Assembly: GCF_013372125.1 (NCBI RefSeq)
Contig: NZ_CP053826.1
Coordinates: 1,910,919 to 1,974,918 of the forward strand
Direction: 5' to 3'
Length of the DNA stretch: 64,000 nucleotides
DNA from: Campylobacter curvus
Lineage (GTDB): Bacteria; Campylobacterota; Campylobacteria; Campylobacterales; Campylobacteraceae
Shown: in pieces, positions 24,077 through 31,033 of the stretch
Layout of the letters: each line of letters begins with the position of its first letter
Numbering within the stretch: position 1 is the stretch's first letter
The notes under the pieces: generated by a model
Databases searched by the model: none
The model's input: the letters and a program-made list of their open reading frames with translations, nothing else
Told to the model about the DNA's origin: nothing
Program-made: the position numbers and the translations under genes

Positions 24077-24652
24077 ATGAGCGGCATAAAACTTTTTCAC
24101 GCTAGCGACCTACACTTTAATGCTGGCTATTTCGAATACATTTTGACCCTTCAAGACAAATTTGACATTTTTTGTTTTAGTGGTGATTTTCTATGCAAAG
24201 AGAGCACACAAGAAAAAGAGCAAACTGCTTTGTGGCTAAAAAGCTTTAAAAAGCCTGTATTTGCATGCTCTGGTAACCACGATATGCCGCCCTCTTGGCT
24301 AAATTCTATAAGCGGCATATATGCTGATGGCACTATAAAAACCATAAATGGCGTTAAATTTGGCTGCGCGCCTTACTTGTGTGATGATCTGATTGAATTT
24401 GCGGAGTGTGATATCTTACTGACCCACGTCCCACCAGCAAAGACAAATACGAGCATCAGTAAAAATGACAAGGATCACGGAGATATAGAGCTTGCAAGGC
24501 TTATCAAAAATAATCTTTTAAAGGCAAAGATCATCCTTTGCGGGCATATCCACGAGCCAAAATCACACACGGACGTTTTAAACGGAGTTAAAATTTACAA
24601 CTCAGCAAGCAGCGGCTCAAAAGAGCCATTTTATCAAGAGATAGAGCTATAA
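24077..24652 (+). CDS. Calcineurin-like metallophosphoesterase
   Basis: A 191-residue metallophosphoesterase with all five family motifs: D-L-H (residues 11-13), G-D-F near 36, G-N-H-D, T-H-V-P-P and G-H-I-H-E. The fold binds two metal ions and cleaves phosphodiesters or nucleotides. It is the last gene of the Sir2-WYL-Fic-phosphoesterase operon, 16 nt after the Fic stop. Its end overlaps the convergent 110-aa gene by 19 nt. It might remove Fic-type modifications or degrade a signal nucleotide (inference). Confidence 0.85.
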   Translation: MSGIKLFHASDLHFNAGYFEYILTLQDKFDIFCFSGDFLCKESTQEKEQTALWLKSFKKPVFACSGNHDMPPSWLNSISGIYADGTIKTINGVKFGCAPYLCDDLIEFAECDILLTHVPPAKTNTSISKNDKDHGDIELARLIKNNLLKAKIILCGHIHEPKSHTDVLNGVKIYNSASSGSKEPFYQEIEL

Positions 24653-24966
24653 CTTTCTATCATTTTAGCCACCTCTTGATGCTCATATGGTGTCATTTCT
24701 ATATTTAAAATTTGCAAGCATATCTCTTTTATAAATTCGCCCTCACAGCCAAAGTCGTTTTTTAGATTTTGCAGTATAAATTTAGCCTCAGTAACGAAAT
24801 CATACGCATTATTTAATGCCTTAACAGCTTGCTTGTAAAAATCTTTTGACATTTCTGTGCAGCTGTATTTAGTAAAATTAGCATTATTTACGTAATCATA
24901 GCTTGATTTTGCCTGCGCCAAAAAAGAAAATTCATCATATTCTTGCCAAAATTCTTGCTTGGTCAT
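24634..24966 (-). CDS. Hypothetical protein, 110 aa
   Basis: I do not recognise this helical 110-residue protein (A-V-K-A-L-N-N-A-Y-D-F-V-T-E-A-K-F). It could be a HEPN-like or antitoxin-like helical bundle, but no R-x4-6-H motif is seen. AGGAG precedes ATG 24966. It is a single-gene unit under operator site 5 and ends tail-to-tail with the phosphoesterase gene. Confidence 0.7.
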   Translation of the reverse strand: MTKQEFWQEYDEFSFLAQAKSSYDYVNNANFTKYSCTEMSKDFYKQAVKALNNAYDFVTEAKFILQNLKNDFGCEGEFIKEICLQILNIEMTPYEHQEVAKMIESYSSIS

Positions 24967-24985
24967 GTTTTACTCCTATCCCTTT

Positions 24986-25020
24986 ATTGTAAATAAAAAT
25001 ATAGACAAAATTTGTCTATA
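24986..25020 (-). promoter_or_regulatory. WYL-type operator site 5 with promoter
   Basis: This is the most perfect site: TATAGACAAA-A-TTTGTCTATA (25000-25020) is a 21-bp exact palindrome around one base. The core GACAAAATTTGTC is 25004-25016. On the minus strand TACAAT (24986-24991) follows after 12 nt, in front of the 110-aa gene. Confidence 0.86.
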
Positions 25021-25036
25021 AAATATCTCAAAAACA

Positions 25037-25068
25037 GACATTTTCATGTCTTTAACTCTCATTAATAT
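25037..25068 (+). promoter_or_regulatory. WYL-type operator site 6 with promoter
   Basis: GACATTTTCATGTC (25037-25050) is followed on the plus strand after 12 nt by TAATAT (25063-25068). The small gene at 25095 is next. Sites 5 and 6 are only 20 nt apart and drive divergent genes. Confidence 0.82.
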
Positions 25069-25094
25069 CCTCTTAAATTTTAGGAGATAAAAAA

Positions 25095-25265
25095 ATGGCT
25101 TACACCAAACAAGGAAAAGAGCTTTTGATAGCTTTTGATCAAAAGCTTCTTGAGATACAGCGCGAGATGACGGCAGAGTATCTACGTATTAAAGAGCTTT
25201 TTAAGGCGAATTTTGACCATGATCATAACATGATAGACATTGTCTGCGAGGTTTATTTTATATGA
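25095..25265 (+). CDS. Small protein, 56 aa
   Basis: A short frame of 56 codons that begins MAYTKQGKELL with an AGGAG site (25083-25087) upstream. It is charged and helical and has no known motif. Its stop overlaps the next start by 4 nt (ATGA). It is expressed from the promoter at operator site 6. The ribosome site, promoter and overlap all argue that it is real. Confidence 0.7.
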   Translation: MAYTKQGKELLIAFDQKLLEIQREMTAEYLRIKELFKANFDHDHNMIDIVCEVYFI

Positions 25266-25598
25266 AAGACTACGAAGAAGAAATTCTCTCTGTTAAGTTA
25301 CAGGACTTTTACTTTGAAGATGGTTATGATCTTAGTGGTATAGAACTATGCTGTGATGGGCGGCTGCAGGGCTTTGACTGCTCTATCATACTCACTGAGA
25401 TACATAGCACCTCAATAACTATAGAAGAAATTTTGTCTATTGATGATATATATATTGGCATTTTTAGCCAAAGCTATACTACAAAAAGAAAAAATAGGTG
25501 CCGCGCTTAATGAGAAGCTTATTTGGATGCCTATTGTAAGCTCCGATGACTACGACGTATATCTGCCAAAGGGTGTTAGAGAGGTAGACACCTTTTAA
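25262..25598 (+). pseudogene. Unknown gene with one frameshift (two frames, about 111 aa joined)
   Basis: The first frame (MKDYEEEILSVKLQDF..., 82 codons to 25510) changes at about 25464 to a second frame that continues A-I-L-Q-K-E-K-I-G-A-A-L-N-E-K and ends at TAA 25596. Removing one T from the run TTTTT near 25463-25467 joins them into one smooth protein. It is either a real frameshift or a homopolymer error. It overlaps the 56-aa gene by ATGA. The protein is unknown to me. Confidence 0.65.
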
Positions 25599-25823
25599 AG
25601 ACTTTGATAATATATATTCGTATTCGTAGAAGTATTTGGAGCTCTTGGGTAATTTCGAATATAACATTTTGCCAAAAAGTTATAAAAATTTTATTACTCG
25701 CTTTAGACAAACGCCCACTCAAAATTTTATAAACATCTTTTTGCTTACCAAATGTAAGATAGGTAAAATATTTAAGCCCAGAGATCAGGGCTTAAATTTA
25801 TTTATACAACTATAAAGTATACC

Positions 25824-27572
25824 CTATAGTAACTCTCGTAATTTGTTTATCATTAGTTTTTCACGTTTTTCATAAAAATCATCAAAATTATCTAAAGATA
25901 AATCAACATCAGGTATTAAATGATCCATTAAAAATTTACTCTTGTCTTTATTTCTACATTCGTTTTCAACCCACTCCTCAAGACTCTTATCATTTTTAGC
26001 CATATTTTCGTTTGCATCTAGCAACTGTAAATTAGGGAGAGCATCGTACATGGAAAAGTCATAGTATTCTTTTTTATTTTTCTCCATCAATTTTTTATAC
26101 TCTTTGTATTTACTTTCTGGATGCAAGTGATCCTTGTGGAAGTTATTCTTTGTGTCTAAATTTGGATACAAGATAGATAAGACGGCAAAAGCCTCTGGAC
26201 TATTTTTTCTATACAGCATTAAGTCTTGCAAAAAGTCATCATCAACAGCATTGCTATATTTATAAGACTTTTCAATACCTTCTAACGGAAATTCATCAAT
26301 GTTTTCGTCAAAAAATACTTTACCGTCAAAATCCTTTTTAAATACTTTTCTCGTTGCGGTTAAAACGCTATCTGCACTTCCTCCAAACGGCTTAAATAGC
26401 GTAGCCCTTAGTAAGTATTTTTTTATAACTTCCCTAGTTTGCTTTTGCCCAGTACTGTGAACTATAGAACTGGCCAAATTTTTATGATATACATAATAAA
26501 GTACCGGTAGAATTGCATTATTTGAACTCATTGTTTGCGCATTAAACCCAAAATTTTCAAGCAGATCAAAAACGCTATGAAAAGCCATTTTTATGTTATC
26601 CCATTGCTGTTCGATATTTTCTATAAATCCGTTATTAAAACTACCTATGTCAAATTTTATATTTTCGTGATATAAATATAAAAACGCTTTAAGTACTAAA
26701 TCCTTCGAGATATTAAAGCCTTTAGAGTTATTTATAAAATCAACAAGTTCATTGATCTCTTTTCTGGCATCTTTTTGTTTCCAGTTAGCGATAGCATAGC
26801 TAAATAAGATATCAGAATAGCTAAGGTGTGTCCCGCCTGAGTTAATACGAATAAATATATTCACTGCCTTTTCTGGATTTTGTTCATCTTCTTGATAGAA
26901 GCTAATAATATCTTCTGAAAATACTCTTTTTTCAAAAAGTGCTAAATTTTTAGTTTCTTTGCTGGATAAACCAAAATTTTCTTGTATTTCCATAGCCTTT
27001 ACGTCGTTATTGCTATGAGGATATATATCTTTGCATCTAAACCATTTTTGACCAAATTTATCCATGTAAATGGTTTTGCTGCCAGTTTCAGCTTTTTCCA
27101 ACCATAAAAATTCATATTCTACGTTATCATTTTTAGGTTCTTGACTTGCGGTTAGGTTAAAATAAAACTCACAAATTTTAAATTTATCGTCTGTATCTTC
27201 CCATTTTTTATACGGCCTATGCGTATGGTATTCGCCGCAAAGCGCCAAATATAGCGAAGTTAATCTTTGTTGTCCATCTAGTATAGCCGAAAATTCACTA
27301 ATGCTCTTGGTAGGCTTGTATTCGTTATGAGTATGATACCATTCCCTAAAGTATCTTAAAAAACTGTAAAACTTCCATTGCTCTGCACTTTCGCTTCTAA
27401 CTTTCCAAAAAAGCATAGAGCTAATAGGATAGCCTCGCATAATAGAATCAAATAGCCTTTCCACTTGCTCTCCAGACCAAACATACTCCCTTTGAAATGC
27501 GGGAATAAGATATTTATCCGTCCCGATTTCTCGTATCGCATCCGCTATTGTTATTTGTTGAAATCCAGCCAT
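25824..27572 (-). CDS. DUF262 / DUF1524 protein (GmrSD-like type IV restriction)
   Basis: A 582-residue protein with an N-terminal DUF262 domain (I-P-A-F-Q-R-E-Y-V-W at 23-32 and D-G-Q-Q-R at 99-103) and a C-terminal DUF1524-type HNH region (D-H-L-H-P-E-S-K and L-P-N-L-Q-L-L-D-A-N-E-N). Fused enzymes of this kind (GmrSD, SspE, BrxU relatives) use nucleotide hydrolysis and cut modified or phosphorothioated DNA. The gene stands alone; its promoter has a TATAAT (about 27602, minus strand) without the GACA palindrome, so it appears to lie outside the proposed regulon. Confidence 0.87.
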   Translation of the reverse strand: MAGFQQITIADAIREIGTDKYLIPAFQREYVWSGEQVERLFDSIMRGYPISSMLFWKVRSESAEQWKFYSFLRYFREWYHTHNEYKPTKSISEFSAILDGQQRLTSLYLALCGEYHTHRPYKKWEDTDDKFKICEFYFNLTASQEPKNDNVEYEFLWLEKAETGSKTIYMDKFGQKWFRCKDIYPHSNNDVKAMEIQENFGLSSKETKNLALFEKRVFSEDIISFYQEDEQNPEKAVNIFIRINSGGTHLSYSDILFSYAIANWKQKDARKEINELVDFINNSKGFNISKDLVLKAFLYLYHENIKFDIGSFNNGFIENIEQQWDNIKMAFHSVFDLLENFGFNAQTMSSNNAILPVLYYVYHKNLASSIVHSTGQKQTREVIKKYLLRATLFKPFGGSADSVLTATRKVFKKDFDGKVFFDENIDEFPLEGIEKSYKYSNAVDDDFLQDLMLYRKNSPEAFAVLSILYPNLDTKNNFHKDHLHPESKYKEYKKLMEKNKKEYYDFSMYDALPNLQLLDANENMAKNDKSLEEWVENECRNKDKSKFLMDHLIPDVDLSLDNFDDFYEKREKLMINKLRELL

Positions 27573-27639
27573 ATTTACTCCATTTTAAAATTTGGCTACT
27601 ATTATAGCCGTTTTTATATTTAATTTATAATTATTAAAA

Positions 27640-27746
27640 AATAAGAATGCCAGCACCTGCTGTGATGACTGTGGCATCTGTGTTTTTGAGATCTCCTTTG
27701 CGTGGAGTATTGCTTCTTCCAATGATTCAAATTTATCTGCGTCCAT
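27640..27746 (-). pseudogene. Remnant of a second Sir2-like gene behind an intact promoter
   Basis: ATG 27746 is preceded by AGGAGG and encodes MDADKFESLEEAILHAKE; after a frameshift the sequence reads T-D-A-T-V-I-T-A-G-A-G, the NAD-binding strand of Sir2, then stops. Only about 35 residues remain, so the rest has been deleted. Its promoter still carries operator site 7. It is a decayed relative of the Sir2 gene at 21731. Confidence 0.65.
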
Positions 27747-27778
27747 GTTGCCTCCTATGGTTTAAAATACCTATAGGC

Positions 27779-27809
27779 ATTATAGCCAGTAAAGCAGACA
27801 CTTTTTGTC
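27779..27809 (-). promoter_or_regulatory. WYL-type operator site 7 with promoter
   Basis: GACACTTTTTGTC (27797-27809) is followed on the minus strand after exactly 12 nt by TATAAT (27779-27784), then AGGAGG and the Sir2 remnant. The site lies at the very end of the DUF2779 gene. The promoter has outlived its gene. Confidence 0.8.
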
Positions 27810-29287
27810 TAGTTTGCCACTTCGCGCAGTTTTTCTAAAACCTTAACCATAGCCAACGTGTCTAGCTTGCAGTATTCCAAAAGTGCCTTTTTGTAGGCCT
27901 CGCGCTCCTTGGCTGGCATATACGCCATAGCCTCATAGGCCTGCATCGCTTCGCCGCCATGATGGATCAAATTTAGATCCTTATACGCTGACTCAAATTC
28001 AGGCACGAGCGCCGGCAAGACGTATTTTATAGAGTAGCTGCCTTGCATCTTTGGATGATAGTAGCTCTTGCTTGCAAATGGCGTCATTAGGTCCTTTATG
28101 TTGTCGTGGATAGCCATAAGCTCATTTGAAATTTGAGGATAGTTTACGGCAAGACGTCTTATCACTCCTTTTTCAAAGCTCATGTTGTAGGCTAGCACGC
28201 AGGCATCTTGTGGGATAAATTTGACCAAATTTAGCGCCAGCTCGTATCTAGGATCGGCTCCGGCCTCGGCTAAGAACTCAAAATGCTCTAAATTCCCCTT
28301 GCCGTCCTCTTTGTAGATAGAAAACTGAAAAGGTATTTGCTCGTATGGACTAAGCCCCACAAACTCAGGTACCGCCTGTTGAAAGGTCTCAAAGTCAAGA
28401 TGATAGAGCGGATAGCTAAGCGTGTCCAAAAACTCTTTTATGGTATCCTTGTCTATGATCTCTTCTTGTGAGAGCTCGGAGCGGATTTGGATCTGCTGAG
28501 AGGCGTTAAATTTATCTAGATCTTTGATATCTTCAAATTTAACCACGCCATTTTTGTAAAGGTCAAATTTCTTATCGCTTCTGAGCCTAGATATGTTAAA
28601 GACGCTATACTCTGGTATGCCACGCTGCTCACACCAGCAGTACTCCCAAGCGTCGCAGTGGTAAGGATTTGAGCAGTGAGGACCGATATCTACATCTGGC
28701 TCAACGTTTTTGCTTAAAATTTCTTCAAATTTATTTAAAATTCGAGGTATTTGCGCTTGTTTCTGTATGATTTGCTCGGTCACATCTTCGGTATGAAAAA
28801 GCTTTTCAAGCTCGAGATTCTCGCCTCTTACGTAGCTGCTATCTATGTGGATGATATTTACGCCGCTCACCTTGTAGCCAAGCGAGCTAATGACGTAGTA
28901 CTGGATGCTTGCATCATCGATATAGACCTCTTTTACTGAGGTGGAGCTCTTTACTTCGTTGATGATGAGGCCATCCTCGTAGATGCGAAGGATATCGACC
29001 ATCACAAGAATGCCGTCAAAACAAAATGTAGCCTCGTAGATAACCTTTGTGCCGCATCCTATTAGCTCTTTCGTTTTTGCCATCTGTGCGTTAAAATCGC
29101 CCGTGTACTCTATCCTCTCACCGCCACTAAATAGCTCACAGGCTAGCTCGCCGACCGATGTACCGGTGTCAAATATCGCCTGCGCGCCATCATCCGGAAC
29201 TTGCAAAACCCCTGGCTTTTTCTTTTTAAGCCACAAGCTCTTTTCGCACTGAAGACCGCGGATATATAGGGACTTAGATAGTGCCAT
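27809..29287 (-). CDS. DUF2779 domain nuclease-like protein
   Basis: A 492-residue protein of the DUF2779 family. The central part resembles a Cas4-like domain (I-N-E-V-K-S-S-T and clustered cysteines C-S-N-P-Y-H-C, W-E-Y-C-W-C); the C-terminal half has an RNase-H-like strand (H-L-D-F-E-T) followed by C-V-L-A-Y-N-M-S-F-E and Y-C-K-L-D-T. The protein is thus a possible exonuclease pair. Start ATG 29287 has a weak AAAGG site. The promoter lacks a clear GACA palindrome. Its role is not established, but defence islands often carry it. Confidence 0.83.
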   Translation of the reverse strand: MALSKSLYIRGLQCEKSLWLKKKKPGVLQVPDDGAQAIFDTGTSVGELACELFSGGERIEYTGDFNAQMAKTKELIGCGTKVIYEATFCFDGILVMVDILRIYEDGLIINEVKSSTSVKEVYIDDASIQYYVISSLGYKVSGVNIIHIDSSYVRGENLELEKLFHTEDVTEQIIQKQAQIPRILNKFEEILSKNVEPDVDIGPHCSNPYHCDAWEYCWCEQRGIPEYSVFNISRLRSDKKFDLYKNGVVKFEDIKDLDKFNASQQIQIRSELSQEEIIDKDTIKEFLDTLSYPLYHLDFETFQQAVPEFVGLSPYEQIPFQFSIYKEDGKGNLEHFEFLAEAGADPRYELALNLVKFIPQDACVLAYNMSFEKGVIRRLAVNYPQISNELMAIHDNIKDLMTPFASKSYYHPKMQGSYSIKYVLPALVPEFESAYKDLNLIHHGGEAMQAYEAMAYMPAKEREAYKKALLEYCKLDTLAMVKVLEKLREVAN

Positions 29288-29432
29288 TTCTTATACCTTT
29301 AAATTTTATTTATTCTTATATATCGTCAAAAATATCTTTGTTTTAACGTCCTTTTGTAGGATCATACCTATAAAATAGGAATAAAAAATGTCTGCTTTTT
29401 ACTTTAAAATTCATCCCAAAAAAGGAGTAGCG

Positions 29433-29645
29433 ATGAAAAAGATTAAAAGAGCAAAAGAGCTATTTGAAGCTAGAAGAGAGAAGCAAGCAAAGGATATGCT
29501 TGGTCACTTGCTAAATGATGCACCAAATCAATATTTCGTCTGTGCAAGATGGATCTGGAGAACAATGTGTGGCAGGCCTGAAAACGGCATAGCCGGTGCA
29601 GCCGCTATATTTAAACTAAGGTGGATATTAAAAGTAACGCTTTAA
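29433..29645 (+). CDS. Small hypothetical protein, 70 aa
   Basis: A 70-residue basic protein (MKKIKRAKELFEARREKQ...). An upstream ATG (29388) is in frame, but ATG 29433 has an AGGAG site at 29423-29427, so I prefer it. It is unlike anything I know. It is divergent from the DUF2779 gene; a degenerate GTCC-x-TTTTGT site with TATAAA follows upstream, only a weak match to the operators. Confidence 0.55.
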   Translation: MKKIKRAKELFEARREKQAKDMLGHLLNDAPNQYFVCARWIWRTMCGRPENGIAGAAAIFKLRWILKVTL

Positions 29646-29823
29646 TATTAGGGAACTTAAATTTTAAAAAGAGCCCAATAGCACTGCTTTCTCCCGTAAA
29701 AACAAATGCTTATAGTCATTTATAATAAAATACGCTTTTATTTAAAAAACAATCTTGTCTGTATCTTATTACACATATTTTTATGCTATAATTGTATTAC
29801 ATTACATAATTTAGGGATAAGCC
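29646..29823 (+). promoter_or_regulatory. Promoter region of the ATPase-STAND pair
   Basis: A TATAAT box (29787-29792 or so, in GCTATAATTG) lies about 35 nt upstream of the ATPase start. No GACA-TGTC palindrome is present here, so this pair appears not to belong to the WYL-type set. Confidence 0.5.
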
Positions 29824-31023
29824 ATGTTAGATCAACTTTTTTTAAAGAGCAATGACCTTATAAGGTTAAACAACCATAAATTTAAAAGATACTTTATAGA
29901 TTCTAAAGATTTATCTCATAGGCTTATTGTTATTCTTGGGCAAAGAGGTATAGGTAAAACAACTACGTTAGCTCAACTTGCCAGTAAAAACAAAGATAGT
30001 CTTTACCTAAGCCTAGATGACATAGAAATATCAAACGATATAACCTCGATTATAAGAGAGTTTGTATTAAATGGTGGAAAGCATCTATACCTGGATGAAA
30101 TTCATAAAAGCAAAGATATATCGGCTGTATTGAAATTTGCCCATGATAGCTTTAAAGAATTAAACATAGTAGCTACCGGCTCATCTGCTCTTGAAGTACT
30201 AAAAAGCTCTCATGATCTAAGCAGAAGAGCGATCGTATATAAGATGAGCGGCATGAGTTTTAGGGAGTATCTAGGGCTAAGGTATGGTATAAATTTAGAA
30301 GCGATTGAGCTTAAAGATTTGCTCGCAAGCCATCAGGAGATGGCTGTTGATATCATTAATGCTTTAAAACAAAAAGATCTAGTCGTCATTAAGCTTTTTA
30401 GAGAGTATCTAAAAGTAGGCTACTATCCATATTATAACGATATGCCAAATGATACTGCCTTTTATCAGACTCTAAGACAAAGTATAGAAGCTACGATAGA
30501 TAGCGATCTTTTAAGCATATATCCAAATCTAAACGGCAACACGGCAAGAAAGCTAAAGATCTTAACTCATGCCATAAGTACAAATGTCCCGTATCAACCA
30601 AACTACTCAAGTCTAAAATCACTTGTTGATATAAGAGATGATAGAACACTAAAAGAGTATCTTGCTATGCTTGATAGTGCTGGGCTTATAAGGCTTTTAA
30701 TGAAAAACGAGCTAGCTATAAAAAATATGGATAAGACAGATAAGATTTACCTTGAAAATACAAATTTAATGTATATAAATAGCCCAGATATAGGAAATGT
30801 TAGAGAGACATTCTTTGCCAATCAGCTTGGAAATATCACCGAAATTTACTCAGGCAAAAATGGTGACTTTATGGTTGGTAATAATTTTACCTTTGAAATA
30901 GGTGGAGCTAAAAAGAGCTTTGAGCAGATAAAAGATATGCCAAATTCTTTTATAGCGGCAGATGATATTGAAGTCGGAGTGAGAAATAAAATTCCACTTT
31001 GGCTGTTTGGGTTTTTGTATTAG
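29824..31023 (+). CDS. AAA_14 / DUF4143 ATPase
   Basis: A 399-residue P-loop protein with Walker A I-L-G-Q-R-G-I-G-K-T-T (residues about 38-48), Walker B L-Y-L-D-E-I-H-K and sensor V-A-T-G-S-S-A, followed by a DUF4143-type C-terminal nuclease-fold domain. This is a widespread family of unknown role. It lies 10 nt before the STAND gene in the same direction, and a decayed copy of its 3' end lies after the STAND gene (34931-35044). Confidence 0.83.
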   Translation: MLDQLFLKSNDLIRLNNHKFKRYFIDSKDLSHRLIVILGQRGIGKTTTLAQLASKNKDSLYLSLDDIEISNDITSIIREFVLNGGKHLYLDEIHKSKDISAVLKFAHDSFKELNIVATGSSALEVLKSSHDLSRRAIVYKMSGMSFREYLGLRYGINLEAIELKDLLASHQEMAVDIINALKQKDLVVIKLFREYLKVGYYPYYNDMPNDTAFYQTLRQSIEATIDSDLLSIYPNLNGNTARKLKILTHAISTNVPYQPNYSSLKSLVDIRDDRTLKEYLAMLDSAGLIRLLMKNELAIKNMDKTDKIYLENTNLMYINSPDIGNVRETFFANQLGNITEIYSGKNGDFMVGNNFTFEIGGAKKSFEQIKDMPNSFIAADDIEVGVRNKIPLWLFGFLY

Positions 31024-31033
31024 GGATTTATGT

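Noticed and set aside
29340-29375. Degenerate operator before the 70-aa gene and DUF2779 gene
   Set aside because: GTCC-TTTTGT with TATAAA at a similar distance is only a weak match; without a motif score I do not count it.
31007-31033. Longer start for the STAND protein at 31007
   Set aside because: It overlaps the ATPase stop and lacks a ribosome site; ATG 31034 has AGGGA at 7 nt.
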